Below the pieces are notes generated by a model. It had not been told where the DNA came from and ran no database searches. It saw nothing but the letters and a program-made list of their open reading frames with translations. From Strigops habroptila (lineage: Eukaryota > Chordata > Aves > Psittaciformes > Psittacidae): a stretch of DNA of 64,000 nt. This document shows positions 35,401 to 50,400 of the stretch, piece after piece; within the stretch, counting starts at the first letter, position 1; every line of letters starts with the position of its first letter. The position numbers were made by a program, and so were the translations under genes. The DNA lies in assembly GCF_004027225.2 (NCBI RefSeq), contig NC_044284.2, positions 39,356,420 through 39,420,419 on the forward strand, in the 5' to 3' direction.

Positions 35401-38400
35401 TGCAGGTAATAGGACTGCTTTACAGGCATGATTTTCCCCAGTGAGCCTTGGACTTGAGGCGGGTTCCAGAGCTGCTTTGACGAGTCCGTCTGTGGATACT
35501 GAGGCAGAAACACATGATTTCACCAGCACGTAGGAACAATTAATGTTAACTGAACACCTAACTCCATTCAAACTGTCCGTCTGGTTCACTTGTGATAAAC
35601 GTTCCACATTCTGATTTGCTGTGTGTCATGGTTTAAACCCAGCCAGTAACTCAGCACCACACAGCTACTTGCTCACCCCCAGGCAGAATGGGGAGGAGAA
35701 TCAAAGGAATGTAAAATCCACAGGTTAAGATAAGAACAGTTTAATAACTACAGTACAATATAATACTACTACTACAGGAAATAACCAGGGGAGAGAATAT
35801 AAACCAAAAAGGGGAAAGGATGTCCACCTGCCCATTCCAGAAATACCTCCCCTCTCAGTTACAGGATCGTATGTTTGCACCCACTAAGCTTCAGCTCTTC
35901 TACAAATTTGCCCAGAAATTCACAGATCAAAATTCCACACCAGGGTCTTTAATGACAGTTTTGAAAAGGTAATCCAGGAACTTAAGTCTTGAATGTTGCT
36001 ATTTATTTTTAAACAAAGCTTAGCCCGCTGCGTTAGTCAAGTTTACCTGCTGGAATCCGGAGTGGTGTGGTGGGCTCTTCCCCAGACCCTGCACAGCTTT
36101 CGTAGGGGACTGTTGCTGGGCCAGCGCTTGGACCTGTAACTGGCTTGTGGACTGTGCTGTTGCCTGAGCTGGTAAAGATGAGAGGGGCTGCTGGGAAGGA
36201 GGTGGTGTTTGCTGAGGTCCCTGGGTCATTGGCCCTGGTCCAGAGGGCCGTTGCTGGCTGTAAGGAATGTGGGACTGTTTCCCACCTTGCACCTGGTTTC
36301 CTGCAGGCGAGTGAGCTGTGGGCTGAAGGAAGGTTCCTGGGACAGAAACACCACCTGGGAAGGTGTACCCCGTGCTCATGGAGAAAGCCACAGGTGGGGG
36401 GACAACATAGGTTGGGGGTGGAAACCCTGAAAAAGATAAAAACACATCTTTAATCACAATTTGACAGAGCAGATAGTTCCCTCCAGAAATCATTTTGTGA
36501 GGTTTTTTTTCTTCTTATTTTGCTCATTTAGACCACAAGGACAGGAAACACCAGTTTACATACTTGCACTATAATGTCCTTTCTCATCTTTGCACATACA
36601 TGGCTGTGATCATAGTTGAATTCAGAATCCGTTCTTGAGTTTTCTTGCAATATTGCAAGTATTGATAACAGTCAGCCAGGGCAGCATTTAGGAAAGTCAT
36701 GTTTCCCTCCACACACACCTCAATCTCCCTGATTTTTCTTCCCCCACTATCTTTTCCTTCACCATTCTGGGGGTTTTGATGTTTTTACCCCTGAAGTTCC
36801 TTCCCCCTCAAACACACACATTTTCAGGGACTAAACTTCTGAACAATGGACAGAAGCAATCAATAAGTCTACTGCCTCCTCCCGAAGGATCGCCAGACTC
36901 TGGATTAATTTAGACAGAGACAGATAGTAAGTAAACAAATCCTTGTATCTGCAAGATCAGGTTCTTTCCTGAAGTTCACACTGACAAGCCAGGTCTGGAA
37001 GACAAGCTTTAATTCTGCATCTCACGGGCCACATTTTATGCTGACACTGGGACAGGGAAGATGTCTGTCTTATATTAAGCAACTACACATACAGCTGCAG
37101 GGAAGATAACAGCCTCCAGCTATTTAATGAACAAACATGGATGACAACATATGACAGGAACATTCCACAACAAAATAGGAACACACAATGCAGCAACAAC
37201 AGCAAAGACCACCACACAAATTACAGCCTAAAACATGAGCAACACTACAAAAGAAACTGAGCTTTAAAGAAGAAAGCAATGTGATTGATCTTTTGTAATA
37301 GAGTCCTATGCACAGAGAATACTTCCTCCTGAACTACCAAAAGACTTTGTCATGTTTTGACTAACTACAGAAACAGCCTACTATGAAGTTCCTTGATCTC
37401 ACACCCACTAACCAAGAAGATGACAGCAGATTTCATGACAGACCTCAATTCCAAAGCATAGGAATCTTATTTATCTTGTTTCAGTTCTGCTATGCCCCTT
37501 CTTTACTCCTTTGTAAGATTCTCAACATGAGAATGCATGTTGATTAAAACAGCTCCTACCTTCAGAGGCTGTAACAACCACTATTACATACTTTCTTTGC
37601 AGTCAATAATAATCACATTTCAAAAGAATGATGCAAATTACCTGGCCGGCTAGGAAGGGGAGGGAAGGCTCCTGGGTGATGAATGGGGATGAACTGAGAA
37701 CTGCTGGCCTGACTTGGAGTCTGAGTTACAGGTGTTTTCCTTGCCTCAGACACTGGAGTCTTCCTCATCTCTGTCTGGGACTTCACCTAATGTAAAAGAA
37801 AGTAAGAAGAAATTAGATAACTTTTCCTGTAATTATCCACATCATATCTTAAGACAAAAAATGAACTCCCAGATTGTCTGAGAGATTATTTTCTTTTCCC
37901 TAAGTAATTGGGAGATGTTTAGAACACAGGAACCCCGTTCTCTTCTCACTGACTGCAGGCAGTCTACACTGCTTGTCCTCAGGCACTCTTTGCCTCACAA
38001 AAGCATTCTAAGGATATCTACCCAGAAGATGCAAATGGTTCTTTCTCTAGCAAGAGAGTGGGAAGTGGACACAATATCCTCAGATCATACAACAGACTTC
38101 TGCTGTTCAGCTGCAGTGCCTTAAAAAGAGAAGTGCAGATGCTGTTGTGCTTCTCTTAGGGCACTGCTTCAACCTAACATATGCTACTTACCTGCAGCAC
38201 CTTAAAAACCACATGCTACCACATTCTTCCTAGGGAACTCTTTCAGCCTAATCCATATGGTGATGTATACACACAAATTCCTGCATACTACAAAATTCTT
38301 TTGACTAGGAACATACAAGACATAGCAGAAGTGCTTAACCTTTCAGTTTACTGTGTAACTGCTTATGTTCTGTTAAAAGAGCTGCACCAGTTAAAGGCAG

Positions 38401-41400
38401 AGAGAAGAATGTAATGTAATGTTTACCTGATTCTGAGTCTGCTGCAGTCTGGGTCTTCCTGGAGAGGAAGACAGAGGGGAAGACTACTTTCCCTTTCTGT
38501 TCAGCTCAGCAGAACTGCCTGGAATGCAAGATGGAGCAGGCAGGAAAACGACAGCAAGCAAGGAACCCGGGCAATACAGAAAGGGCCCAGGAAGCAGACC
38601 TGATGCCAAGCCTCAAAGCTGATTCAAAGAAGGGGTTTTACCAGGGACCAAATTAAAAAAAAAAAATCCAAAACAAACAAACAAAAACTGTGGGGGGTTT
38701 ATTTCAACATTTATTGCTGATGAGTTGAAAGGAGTTAGAGGGCAGGTCTTTTCTGCCAAAATATAGTAGTAAAGGGGTAGATGCATTCAAATGCTTTTCC
38801 AAATAAATCTAAATTTCCCCATTTAGAAATTATGGGAGTGTAGCTTATTTTTTGCATTTAATTAAAAAAGTCGATTGTAAGAGTGGGAGCTTTGGGTGTA
38901 TTTTTGATCTCCCACTAGATAAAAATCAGGAGAAAACTTCACCTCAAGGTTCTGGCTGATGCTAAGCACAACAAATAATGCAGCCCTTGCTCTTGATGTA
39001 CCTATTCACTGACCATCATTACCCTTTGTCACATTCTATGTATTCAACTTACATTGTGTTGTCCTTTTTTTCTCCACAATAAGCCAAATATTTTAATAAC
39101 CAATACCAAGAGCTATGCATTCTTTTATAACAACATTAGAGAATTCAAAGACATTCTTCCTGCCATGGGATTTAAAAACACGAGCTCTGGTCCCATCATA
39201 AATTCAAAGCTGCTATACAACATTTCTAAAGGTGGCTTTCAAAAGCGCACCTCTCCGCCCCCCCTCCCCACCATGATTTACAGTTAACTTTTAAAAACCT
39301 AAATAACTAAAATTGGTTAATCAAGACAGACAAATTTCGGTTGCTTCCCTGCTTCTACTTGATCTCACCTCAAAACTGCCAATACTACCAACTATTTACT
39401 CTCCTAGTGGTTCTACGTGTTCCTACATGGTACTTAAGAGAAATACCGTACCATCACAGTGACCTCTTAAGAGCCTGTAACACCTTGAGTAAGCCTGCAT
39501 TAAACCTTCCTCGGCACCAAACTGTATTTTCCCTAGAGAGCAGAGATAGCAGAGATTCAACCCATGTCACACTTTTGTGATCCTGTCTGAATGTGGAAGT
39601 TCTCCACTTACCTGTGAAACAGGACTGATTACCTTTGTATAATATTCTTAACATTTTTGCTAAGTAGAAGCTGCAAAATTTGCAGCATTTAGGCTTTTGA
39701 AGGCAATGAACTATGGAGGATAAAGCCTGAAACTTCCAGGAAGGCCAAAGCAGAGCACTAACAGACTACCAATCAGTACAAAAAAACCCAGCAGTGGTTT
39801 CTTGGGGAGGTGAGAAAGCAAACCCTCCCCATATTCTAGAGTGGGTCTGGGTAAGTAAGTCCACCAAACTATATGAAACAGAAGATGTTTCACTGGAATA
39901 GCTGCCATAACAAATATAGCTGACAAAACTAAAAAGTCAAAGTTAATTTCTATCAACAAGAGATGAAGAGTGACCAATCACATCAGAAAAGATTCTGCTA
40001 CAGCTGGGTTAGAAATAAGTTTTTCCTGGGTTCTCTCTTAAGCAAATTTCTGATAAATCAGCTGGGTTAAAATTCACTGGATTTTCTGAGAAGTATGGTT
40101 GTTTTTTTGGATAGGGAAGGTATTTTAATTTTATCAGCCTCAAGTCCTTATTTTGCAAGACGGGCACAAACACCAAAACTAGGACTTGTGCTCAGGCCTG
40201 CAACCATGTTCCAGATGTTTTCAACAAATACATAAGAAACTTGCTATTCTAACTCACCTGTGTTGGTTTTCAGATACCAGAATCTTGTTTGGTGACTCAC
40301 AATTGCTACACACTTTCTGTAGGCTACTCTCCTTTACCCCCCTTGGTAGGACCCCCTGCAAACCCAACTGGATAACATTGCCAGTTCTGGCCTTCCATTT
40401 CATAACGATGTTTAATAGCAAATAATCAGAAGGAAAACAAGAATGATCCAAGGGTCTTAACACCACAAGCTGGAAAGACTGAAAGAGCTGGTTTGCTTAG
40501 CCTAAGGGAAAACAAGACAGGTCTTCAGAGCAGTTGCAAAGAGGAAGACTTAAGTTGTTCTGCAGACCTGTCCTGGGAAGTAGTAATAGGCTTACACAGA
40601 GGCAAGGAAGATGAAATGCATTAGGAAATAATTTCCACTTGCAAGAACAGTGAAGAACCGACACAGTTTCTCTAGGGAAATAATAAAGAGTCTCCATCAT
40701 ATCATTAAATGCCTCCAGATGTCATTAGAGAATGACTGAGATGCAGCCAAACTATCCGGGTACGGATCAGATCAACCCTGAAACTCTTCACCCCTATTTA
40801 CTACAACTTAATGGAAGTCAGACCAGCATAGTCACTATTTACTTATGAGGTGAGCATTTTCATACATAATGCTCAGAAAAAGTGAGGAAAAAAGCATGCC
40901 TCTAAGAAAATACAACTGATAAAAGAACAGCTGATGTGAAACAAACGATTCTGAGCAAGTGCCTGAGCACAGATTTACGATTTAAGAGCAGTGTGGCTTT
41001 ACTTATTCCACAAAGAGCCACTTGACTGCACGCACAGTACAGAAGATCTTACTGCACATATACAACCGGTGGTTTTGCGATGTGTTCAATTTATTGAATG
41101 TGCACAAGTCAACTGAACTGAAAATACAGAGTACCAAGTTCCATCACAACAGACCATGGGCATGAGCACGACTACAACCTGGTCTTTTGAACTGCCTTGG
41201 TAGCCTGAATAATCTGAGGAACAGCAGGTAGAAGTCTGTTTTTTAAGGCAGTTAACACAGCAAAATCATCTTTCATTGCTCCCCTACCTTTTCCTCCCCA
41301 ACAAATTGAGACAGCATCAAGGAAAAGGGCAGAGACCCAAAGATCACTAATACCTGATCTTTGAGACATGTTTCTATGTTTCTTGTGCATTAGCTGTACC

Positions 41401-44400
41401 TGCAGGGCCCACAGCGAGACCTCGACTCTACCGTACTCTATATAAGCAGTGACAGTCCTGACACAAACATTGTACCGCCTAAGACACAGTATCCCTTTGA
41501 TCTAAAGGCTTACCTGAACTGCCACGTTCTGCTTTCCTGCTTCCTGCATCTTATCCAAGCCGCATTTCTTGGTCTCATTCTTTCTTTTATTGTTATCCTT
41601 CTTTCCATCATTCTTATTAGCTACTATTCCTTTGTTATAGTCCCGTCTTTCCCTACCTACATCTTTAGGGGGATAGATTCGCCCTTGCTCTCTGTTCATT
41701 TCCCGTGGCTTGATGTTCTCCTTGAATGTGACCATCGGTTTTTCTCCTGCGTCACAGTTGTTGTTCAGGCTTCTTCCAGAAGACAGAACTGATTTGAGTC
41801 CAGGGCTCCCGTCTGTAGATAGCGGCTCTGCAATAGATGTTTCCTGCAAGGCGAGACTCTCTTTGGCTTCACTAGGGTCCTCTAATAATAGTTCCGGGAT
41901 TTCTGTCAAAAACAGCAGCCTTCCTACCTCATTTTCACACTGAATCAACCTGAAAAAGACAAAAAGGAATTGAAAAGCAAGTACATCAAATACATTCCTT
42001 AAAATAATCAGTCTATGAAGCAATGGCACGCCACAGAACATGTTATTAGCTCTGTCCCTAATCACTGTGTTGAATAGTGAGAAAAGTAACGTTTGTAACT
42101 AGCACCTGCATTACAGCAGCAAGTGAAACACAGAGAAGCTACTTGCAATTACCTTGGCTGGTTATCAGCAATCCATTTGCCTGTGAAGATCAGACGCTGT
42201 TGCCGTATCCGACGTTGTTGCCCTTCCTTATCTCCTGTAATTGCCTGGTGGCCTTTGGAAAAATCCAAGTTCCTAGAATTGACATAGGAGAGAATAATAT
42301 TAATTACACAATTACTCTCTGCAACATCATATTTCTTTAGAAATGCAACTGGTCAGCATTACTTTATTATAAACTGCCAAAAGCTCATCTGGGTGAAAAT
42401 CAGATAAGTAATAGTTGAGTGAAAAAAAATCTAATATTTAGTCAGCATTTGTGCATGATGTTAGGTACAGGGATACAGTTAAAAACAGAGTAAAAAAACC
42501 AATAAAATAAAAATATATCAAGCAGTTTTCATCAAAAAGTATTCCTTTCCTCACTTCTTAAATGTTTCCCTTTCAATTTACTAGTCTGAAGACTACAGAA
42601 GAAAATGAAAAAAGTCACAAGCAACAGAAAACAAAAAAAGTTTAAGCCTATGACTTTCCTTAGAGTTTTGCTACATTGTCTGTTACAGTTGATTTGAAAA
42701 GACACCTACTTCAATCCATACTGTCGTAAGTATTCGTAAATAAGATACCGTAGACAACAGGTCAATGTCTATCAAAGTAGTAACAACAGCAAAAGTAGTC
42801 TCCCTTCAGCTATCACCCACCTGAATGAAGGCCTCAGAGCCAAGAATCCTTGCAATTCAAATTCTTCTGGAAGGGGGGTTGCTGGCAAATAGACAGTAAA
42901 CAGTGTAAAGAAAGCAGGAAAGCATTGAGTACAGTATCATAAGTAGGTATCTCAGCAAGGTACTATACATAGTAAAACTTTTTATTAACACACTTAATTG
43001 TACTGGTCCACCCTGCAGTTTGAGGAGCTCAGGAACGATAAAACAGAGCAAAGTCTGCTCAGCATGACAAAGCAGCATTTGCAAAGTATTCATATGCACT
43101 AATACTAGAAGGCAACTCGCTTCCTTATTTGCTCTTCAACTGCAATTCCCCACATCATCAGAAAAAAAATGTGATTTGTTCCCAGTTCTTTACAGCACAG
43201 ACTAGAAGCATCTTTACCATTATTACTGGATAGATCTTCTTCATGAGGCTGGAAGCTGTTTAGAAGCGAAATAAGCCAGGGCCATATGCTACAAATCAGA
43301 AAACAGACAAACCATAAGTAAAAACTACAAAACATGGAATCTATTCACCTTTCCAAGAAAACATTGAACTCCGTTACACAGTCACAACTCCTATTAATCT
43401 TTTGATTTCCAAGAAAAGGTAAAGTTTCTCTCAAGTGTTAGGGAATAGACCACTTTCTTGAAAGAATATTTTTATAAACCCAATCTAAAGTTACCAAGGC
43501 TCTCGCAGCATAGTCTTCATTATCCAGCAAGTTAGAAAGACTGCTATGAATTTAACTAGACAAACCTGTTGCATGAGCAAACATTCAGAGCACCTGTTTG
43601 CAATTCATGTTTTCCAGCCCAAAGCAGACTGCTCTCAATGCACAGTAAATTAAATCAGTGGGAAGCAAAACAGTTGATCAAGATACAGCTGTTCAGAATT
43701 ACTTCTGTTCTGTGAACATGAACACTGTACTGTAGCACTGGAACAGTTACCAGAAAGGTAGGAAGGTCTAAGTAAGGGTTGCACTGAGTAAGACCATTAA
43801 GCTAGAGGTCAACTGGCAGTCTCCCTGCCTTGTAGTGGCAATACCAGTACAAGAAATTATTGGAAATTCTTTACAAAGGCCCTGGAGCAAATAATTTAAA
43901 AATCACAATGATCACTGCATAGGTGATTAACATTTAACTGCCACCAAGGGGCTGCCTTCTATTTTTTAAAAGCTCCTTCTGCTTTAGTGATGGGCACCAA
44001 GTCCATGGAGGCAAGAGAAAACTATTTTAGGAAGGTGCCCACTGTGCTTGGTGTTAGTGAAACGAATCTGTCCTCCCTCAGTAAGTCTGTGCGCCACCAT
44101 CCAGTACCTGAATTGGAGAATGCATCGTGCACGCGAAAGCCTGCACGAAATCCGCTTTCCTGCACCATCTCGGAGACTGGAATCATTATGTTTATGCTTA
44201 TTCTCCACACTACACTAAGCAATAGCTCCTTCCCATGACTGACAAGGAACAGGAAAAGGAAGAAAAGGAGAGTGCAAGTCTGTTGCAACCTACAGTGAAC
44301 TGCAACCTTCCTGTACAATATTTGAAATAACGAGATTCCATAATAAAAGATTCCTAAAGAAGAGTGATGTAGTGACACACAAGAAAATCTAGACCTACTG

Positions 44401-47400
44401 TGGCTTCCACAGAGCAGGTTTGGAAAACTCATTTCCAAAGACAACAGACTAGTATTGATACGGTCATTTCTGTCCTCAGTCCCTGCCTTCAGATTCATCT
44501 ACTTTTCTAGGTAAACATTTTTCCTTCCTATTTCAGAGGCTCATTCAGTTTGAGGTAGGACTAATTATCCACAGGAAAATGATAAGCATAGAGTGGGGAG
44601 AAATGAAAGTTTAAGAAGGTGTAAGGACTATTTCTTGAACGAAGAGCACAATTACATATGAACTCAGAGTAAGGAAGACTTTTCAATATGAAACAGACAT
44701 AAGCTTATTAAACAGAGGCCAATAAAGGTGTGTGTGTTTGTGTAGTCTGCAAAGAAGTACTTCCCTTCAGATCTTCCCATAGAAATAAAAAGAAAACTCA
44801 TCCTTACAAATAATGGGGAAGATGGACAGACAATTAAGAGCCAACAAATGTAATGGCTACTAACACCCATTTTGACAAATCTTAGTAGTACCTATCTTTC
44901 AAGTTCACCTCTGATTTTACATCTGTTAGGACCTACTCTGGCTAACTAAAAAATATACATTCACACCTTAAGATTCATTTTGATACTCCATAAATTACTC
45001 CCTGCATCTCCTCTACTTTGTACCAAGTAATTATCTTCCCTGTTAAAAAATTGATATAAAGTCTTCCTTGAGACTATGCATACAGTAATACTTATTACCA
45101 TCTCAAAACAATTTGTGAGTTCCTATTTTCCTTATCTTGCCTTCAGGAACTCTAAAATGGGAGTTCCCAATGCTCCAGGGCTTTAGGCTTTGCCCACATT
45201 TGAGGGAGTCTTATTACTCATTTAGCAAAACCGAGGTTATAGGACCCCTGCTCCGCATATGTCAAGGTACAGAAAATGTGAGCCTTGGGCTACAATTGCA
45301 TCTTACAGCACACACTGCCAAGAGAGCCAAAACCACTGTGGCACATCGCACAAGACCAGATAAGCAAGCTAGTTTTGCACTGTTTTCCTTACAGTGGCCA
45401 TCCCAGGAAAAATACTCATCCAACTGTGTCAGTAACAGTCACTCCAATCTGAAGAAACATCTTACAGGTCAGAAATACTTTAACAAATTGCTATAATACA
45501 TGAAAAGTAACAGGCTATAAAAAAAAGTTGACAAGTTCTTAACTATTTAAGCCTAAATTTATGAGATTAGAGGCAGAAGTGAAAAATCAGAGTAACAGTC
45601 CAGAACAGTAATGCCTATGCTGACATTTAAAGACGCCCTCTACTAAATTAAATTAATTCATGGATGAGGAGCCAGGAAAACTGGATTCCAGCACTGCCCA
45701 AGAGATGGCTTAATGCCTGAAATTAAGGCAAGTATTCTCCTGCCACCTACCTCAATAAATTTGAGAAATCATTACAACAGATTAGACTAAAGCTACACTC
45801 AGTAGTTATGCTCAAGTCAGACATTATAAAGTAGATCCCTCTGATTTTAAAAGTTACATGCAAACCTAAAGCTAATTAAAACACTGAATTTGCTCATGTA
45901 CTCCACAAATCTTGTTTTACTAATTTTTTAGCACATCTGCTCTCTATCATTTTGATGTCTGTAATAATAAGTTATATGATCATTTTTCCCATTACTAATT
46001 TGTTTATCATCAGTTATTATTAATTTATGCAATCAAATGTATCAAAAGAAAGATTAACACTCACTACCGTCTTTCATCAACCACTGCCTCCTGGAAAACA
46101 CTGGGCCTAAGTTTCAGCCAGTCCATCGAAACCTTCACAGCTGGAAGAGGATATGCAGCCCCAGAGTCCTCCTGGTAGTCATTTTGTAAAGGACACTTGC
46201 ACAGAACTCCAAGAAAGGACACTAGAAACAGGGGATGCAGGGGACAGGGGATGGACAAAACCAAACACAAACAATGCAGGAATGACACTTTAAAGTTAAT
46301 CAAATAACCCAAACACATTCCACCCATAAAATCCTATTTTCAGGAGCTAGTTCTTTAGAACAAAGCAGTCAAATTACTTAAACAATCCACTAGCAGATCA
46401 GAACATCTTTTTACCAATAAAGAGCTTTCTACCATGAAGCTGAATCTTGGCATTTTTTCCACTTCTCCTTTTCAAGTGTCATCACAAATCATTTTGGTAA
46501 ATTAACAAAATCCAGTGAGACAAGCCCATAACAAAAATATTTGTTCTTTATTTATTAGAAATTATCAACTCAACTATCTACCTGCATTTTATCCACTTCC
46601 CCAGTCAGCAGGCACACAAATCCACTGAGTTAGCCCTGCAGGCAGGCACCCAGCTCAGGCCCATTAAAGCATACAAGCTGAGAAGCAGTAACCACACCCG
46701 TGTGACCACGGTGTTTTCAGAATCAACTCCAGAACAGAATCTGGAGAAGTTCAGCTATTCAGAAATCTAAGTGTTTACAAACAAGGCCAAGCTGATCATG
46801 GGCTGGATCAGGTTAAGGAAATCAGCATTATGTGGCTAGAGTCTAAAATGGTCTGCATTCCCACTTACCTAGTTGATATTATCCAGAGCACAGAAGCACT
46901 TGAGGTCCTATTTCAGTCAGCTTCAACTTCAGTTCTGTTGAATCAGAACTAGCTCCATTCAAAGGAACTCAAACTGCACTGTGGCCAACTGAGGAGCAGC
47001 TCCCCAAGTGGGCTACTGCCCACTGCTAAGTTGGACCAAACTTTGCACCCAAGTTAAACTGTTCTTTCAGAAACATGGAAAAGATGCCGAGTTCTGCGAC
47101 GCTTCAAACAAAGTAAGTCCCGGGCACACAAATCCTGTGTTAGTCAGCACTGCTAGACATAAACGATCCCTGCGCAACCACCTTCTCTCTTAACTTTCTT
47201 CCATAAGGTCTATTGTCATAACTTACACAACCATTAACCTAGATGCTGACAGCAAATTACTAATAGATTCCATATAAAAATGAAACACACACACCCGCCC
47301 CCAAAAAAATTAATTTTCATACGTACTGAAGAGAGCCAGTAACTGTGTCCAGCAGAGCTGCTCATCCTGGCTGTAGCTGTGCTGCTCCGTTTCATTGCTG

Positions 47401-50400
47401 AAGTCTCGCAGGTGATGTAGTTGAAACAGATTGATAACAGTAATATGTACTAACTGCTGGGAATTGAAGGCCTTTTGGAATAACAACCTCTGTAACAGAC
47501 ACAGGAACGATATATCTATTTATATATGTAAAGCACACACTTGAAAAGATTAGTAGTTGCTACTTCACTGCTTGACTAATGCTTCTGCCCTTAAGGCAAC
47601 ATTAATTCTAGATTTTATTTTCAGTCATCCCTATTAGCACAGCACTGGGCTTCCCAGGAGGACTTGGACAGATGCCCACTGTTAAGCCAAACGTTTTTGC
47701 TCATACACCAACTAATATGCACAACAAATCAACATCCCCTTGGATATGGTTCTGTTTCAGAGCAAGTGCAACTTCAATGTGCAATCACAGCACTGCAATG
47801 AAACTACAAGATCTGCAAAGGCATGTATATCCACTGTATCTGCTGAAGAAACAGCAAGGAAAAGGTGACATTTTAAATAAACACCCCAGGAAAATTTAAC
47901 TACTGTGTGGTTATGTATTAAAGACTAATTCCACATCTGACTTCATGGGTCATGGAATGCCATGGTGGATTAAAATAGCACAAGCTATTTACAAATGTAC
48001 TTCAGTAACTATGCTGTAAAAAAACACCTTTCTCAGAGCAGGAACAGAAACTTTAATGGGTTTTTTGAGCATTGTGAAAAAAAGGAGTATCTTGAACTAC
48101 AATCAACTTGTCTTCAGACACAGCTGTCAGGGGAGCAAGTGGATTAACCAGCATAAGCATGAGGAAGAGGTTTGAGCTCCGAGTTCAACCTTGATTTTTA
48201 GGTAAGGGCATGAAGCACTCTACAGCCAACAACTCAAACTGGCAGGGCTCTCAGCAGCAGAATCATGGGCCTGGCTGAACGCTCCTAACTCTACGACTGC
48301 TCTCCTCATTCAGAGTTAAAATCAGCCACAAAGTGATTATCCACCACACAGCCAATTTCACATTCACATTCAACCCATTTAAGTCAGAAGAGTTGCTCTC
48401 TAGTAAATTAAGCCTTATGTTGCATAACAAACAAAAAAGTAATCTAAGCAACAAAGCAGGGCTCAATTAACTCTATTTTAACATCCTGGATCAGTTCAGA
48501 AAAACACTCCACTGTTCCACATGCCTGAGCAATGCTCATAATTATTGATTATAAGCACTGTGGAAAAAGCAGTACTAGTTCAACAGCCAACATCACACAC
48601 ACAGAGATACAATTATTTAATTTTGAAACAACTTTAAATCCCAGTGTTCAAGCAGCTCGCAGTCAAAGCTAACACAATTCACAATAAGTTTTGTGGGTTT
48701 TGGGAGTTTGTTTTATTTTATTTTAAAGACAGTTTGGACCTAGCTATAGGAGCCCAATTCAATGCAAAATGCAAAAAACCACTGTAAAAAACATTTGTAA
48801 TTCTTTATACTGCTAAGACCACCTTCCCCTTTTTTAATTTGGAAAAGCACCAATTGCTCTGTTGAAGATATCCATACTACCTGCTCATTTCCACAAATGA
48901 AGATGCTGAAGCAGATCAGTTTCCAAAAGGCACCTAACAGTTAGTATAATGTCCTCTTTGAAACTGTACTACCTTGTATAAATATCTTATAAAATTCTCT
49001 TTGTTTCAATCTTTGCTATGTTGTCCAACTTAATGAGCTGGCTATATAATTAATGGGTACTCCTGGATTTTCCAGAGGAAACATGTTCTGAATAGTTCTT
49101 GTCTACACACAAATTATGCTTGTACTGGAACACTTTTTAAAGGCAAACCGCTGACAGGAGAGCCAAGTTGTCTGAGGAAGATTAAAAGCAGCCTTAACAA
49201 CTAGTGGGAGTGAATGAACACCATCCAAAAATTAAGTTCTCAAAATTCCTCAGGCAACTCAGCTAGAACTTCCCAGATGAATCAAGTGCTTTTCACAAGT
49301 ATCCAAAAATCATCCAGGTTAAAGAGCAGAGAATCAACAATGGTCATCAATTTTTCCTGAACCTCCAACAACAATGCGCCACATGTCAAATGGGAAAAAT
49401 CCCTACTGTTTGCAGAAGTCAACATCTGGTGACTTCAGAATCCAGTGTTAGCTGCGATGCAAACCTTCCACAACTGGCTACTTGGGCTTCCTGTATTTTA
49501 GCATCTGAAAAAGTTACTACTGGGCTGTAATTTCAGAACTCAGCTGCTAAAAATACTCTCCTCAATATACTAATTAATATGTTGATAGAACTGACCTTGA
49601 ATTGTTCTTCCAGCTTTTCTCGAAGAGGGCTCAGCTTCTCCAAGCTCTTACTCAGGTACACATGGCCATGGAACTTAATAAATGCCTTGATGAAGTCAGA
49701 CACGCTCCATTGAGTCTTCACCTCATCACGACTACATTCAGAACAGAAATACCCGACTTCAGTCTTTGGAATTAGATACAGCTGTATATAACATTACATA
49801 CTTTTTCTGTGAAGTTCAAGAAAGAAGGAATGTCCATGCAAAGCTGTTTTTTCATGTTGGCACAATTTGCTTCATTTCCTGCATTCACTATTCACACTCA
49901 GGAACATCCCAGATACAAACCATTCTTTGTTCCATACATGTAAGGATGCTCTCACTGGATGGGGGTTGAGGAACTTCTGTTTCTACTACCAAATATGAAT
50001 AACTTCTGGCAAGGGAGGTACATTTGGATGAAATCTCCTCCATCTTATCTGACCACAAATACATTATACTTAGTCTTACCTCTCCAGTGCTTTAGAAAGT
50101 GCTTTTTGTAGGTTAGTGGAGGCAGCTGGGAAAGGAAACTTCACAGCAATGCTTCTGCAGTAGTAGAAAATTGTGGTCAAGTGGTCTCCTTTGGAGGAAG
50201 CTAGAATAGCCAACTGATTATAAGGCTGACCTAAGGGAGAAAAAGACACATTGTCCATTAAGTTGTCATGGAGTGAATGGAGTGAAGCATGCTAGATTTC
50301 AGGGTAAGTGGAGTCTCTTGAAAAGCGAACACATAGTGTTTTGGGGGTTTTTTTTGTGGGGAGAGGAGCGGGGAGGAAACAGGTTACTAGTGGAGCTGCT

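Noticed and set aside
38424-38469. Minus-strand segment with acceptor CTCTCCAG and donor GTAAAC, about 32 nt
   Set aside because: Its length is not a multiple of three and it would break the SMG7 frame between phase-matched neighbours; probably a decoy site.
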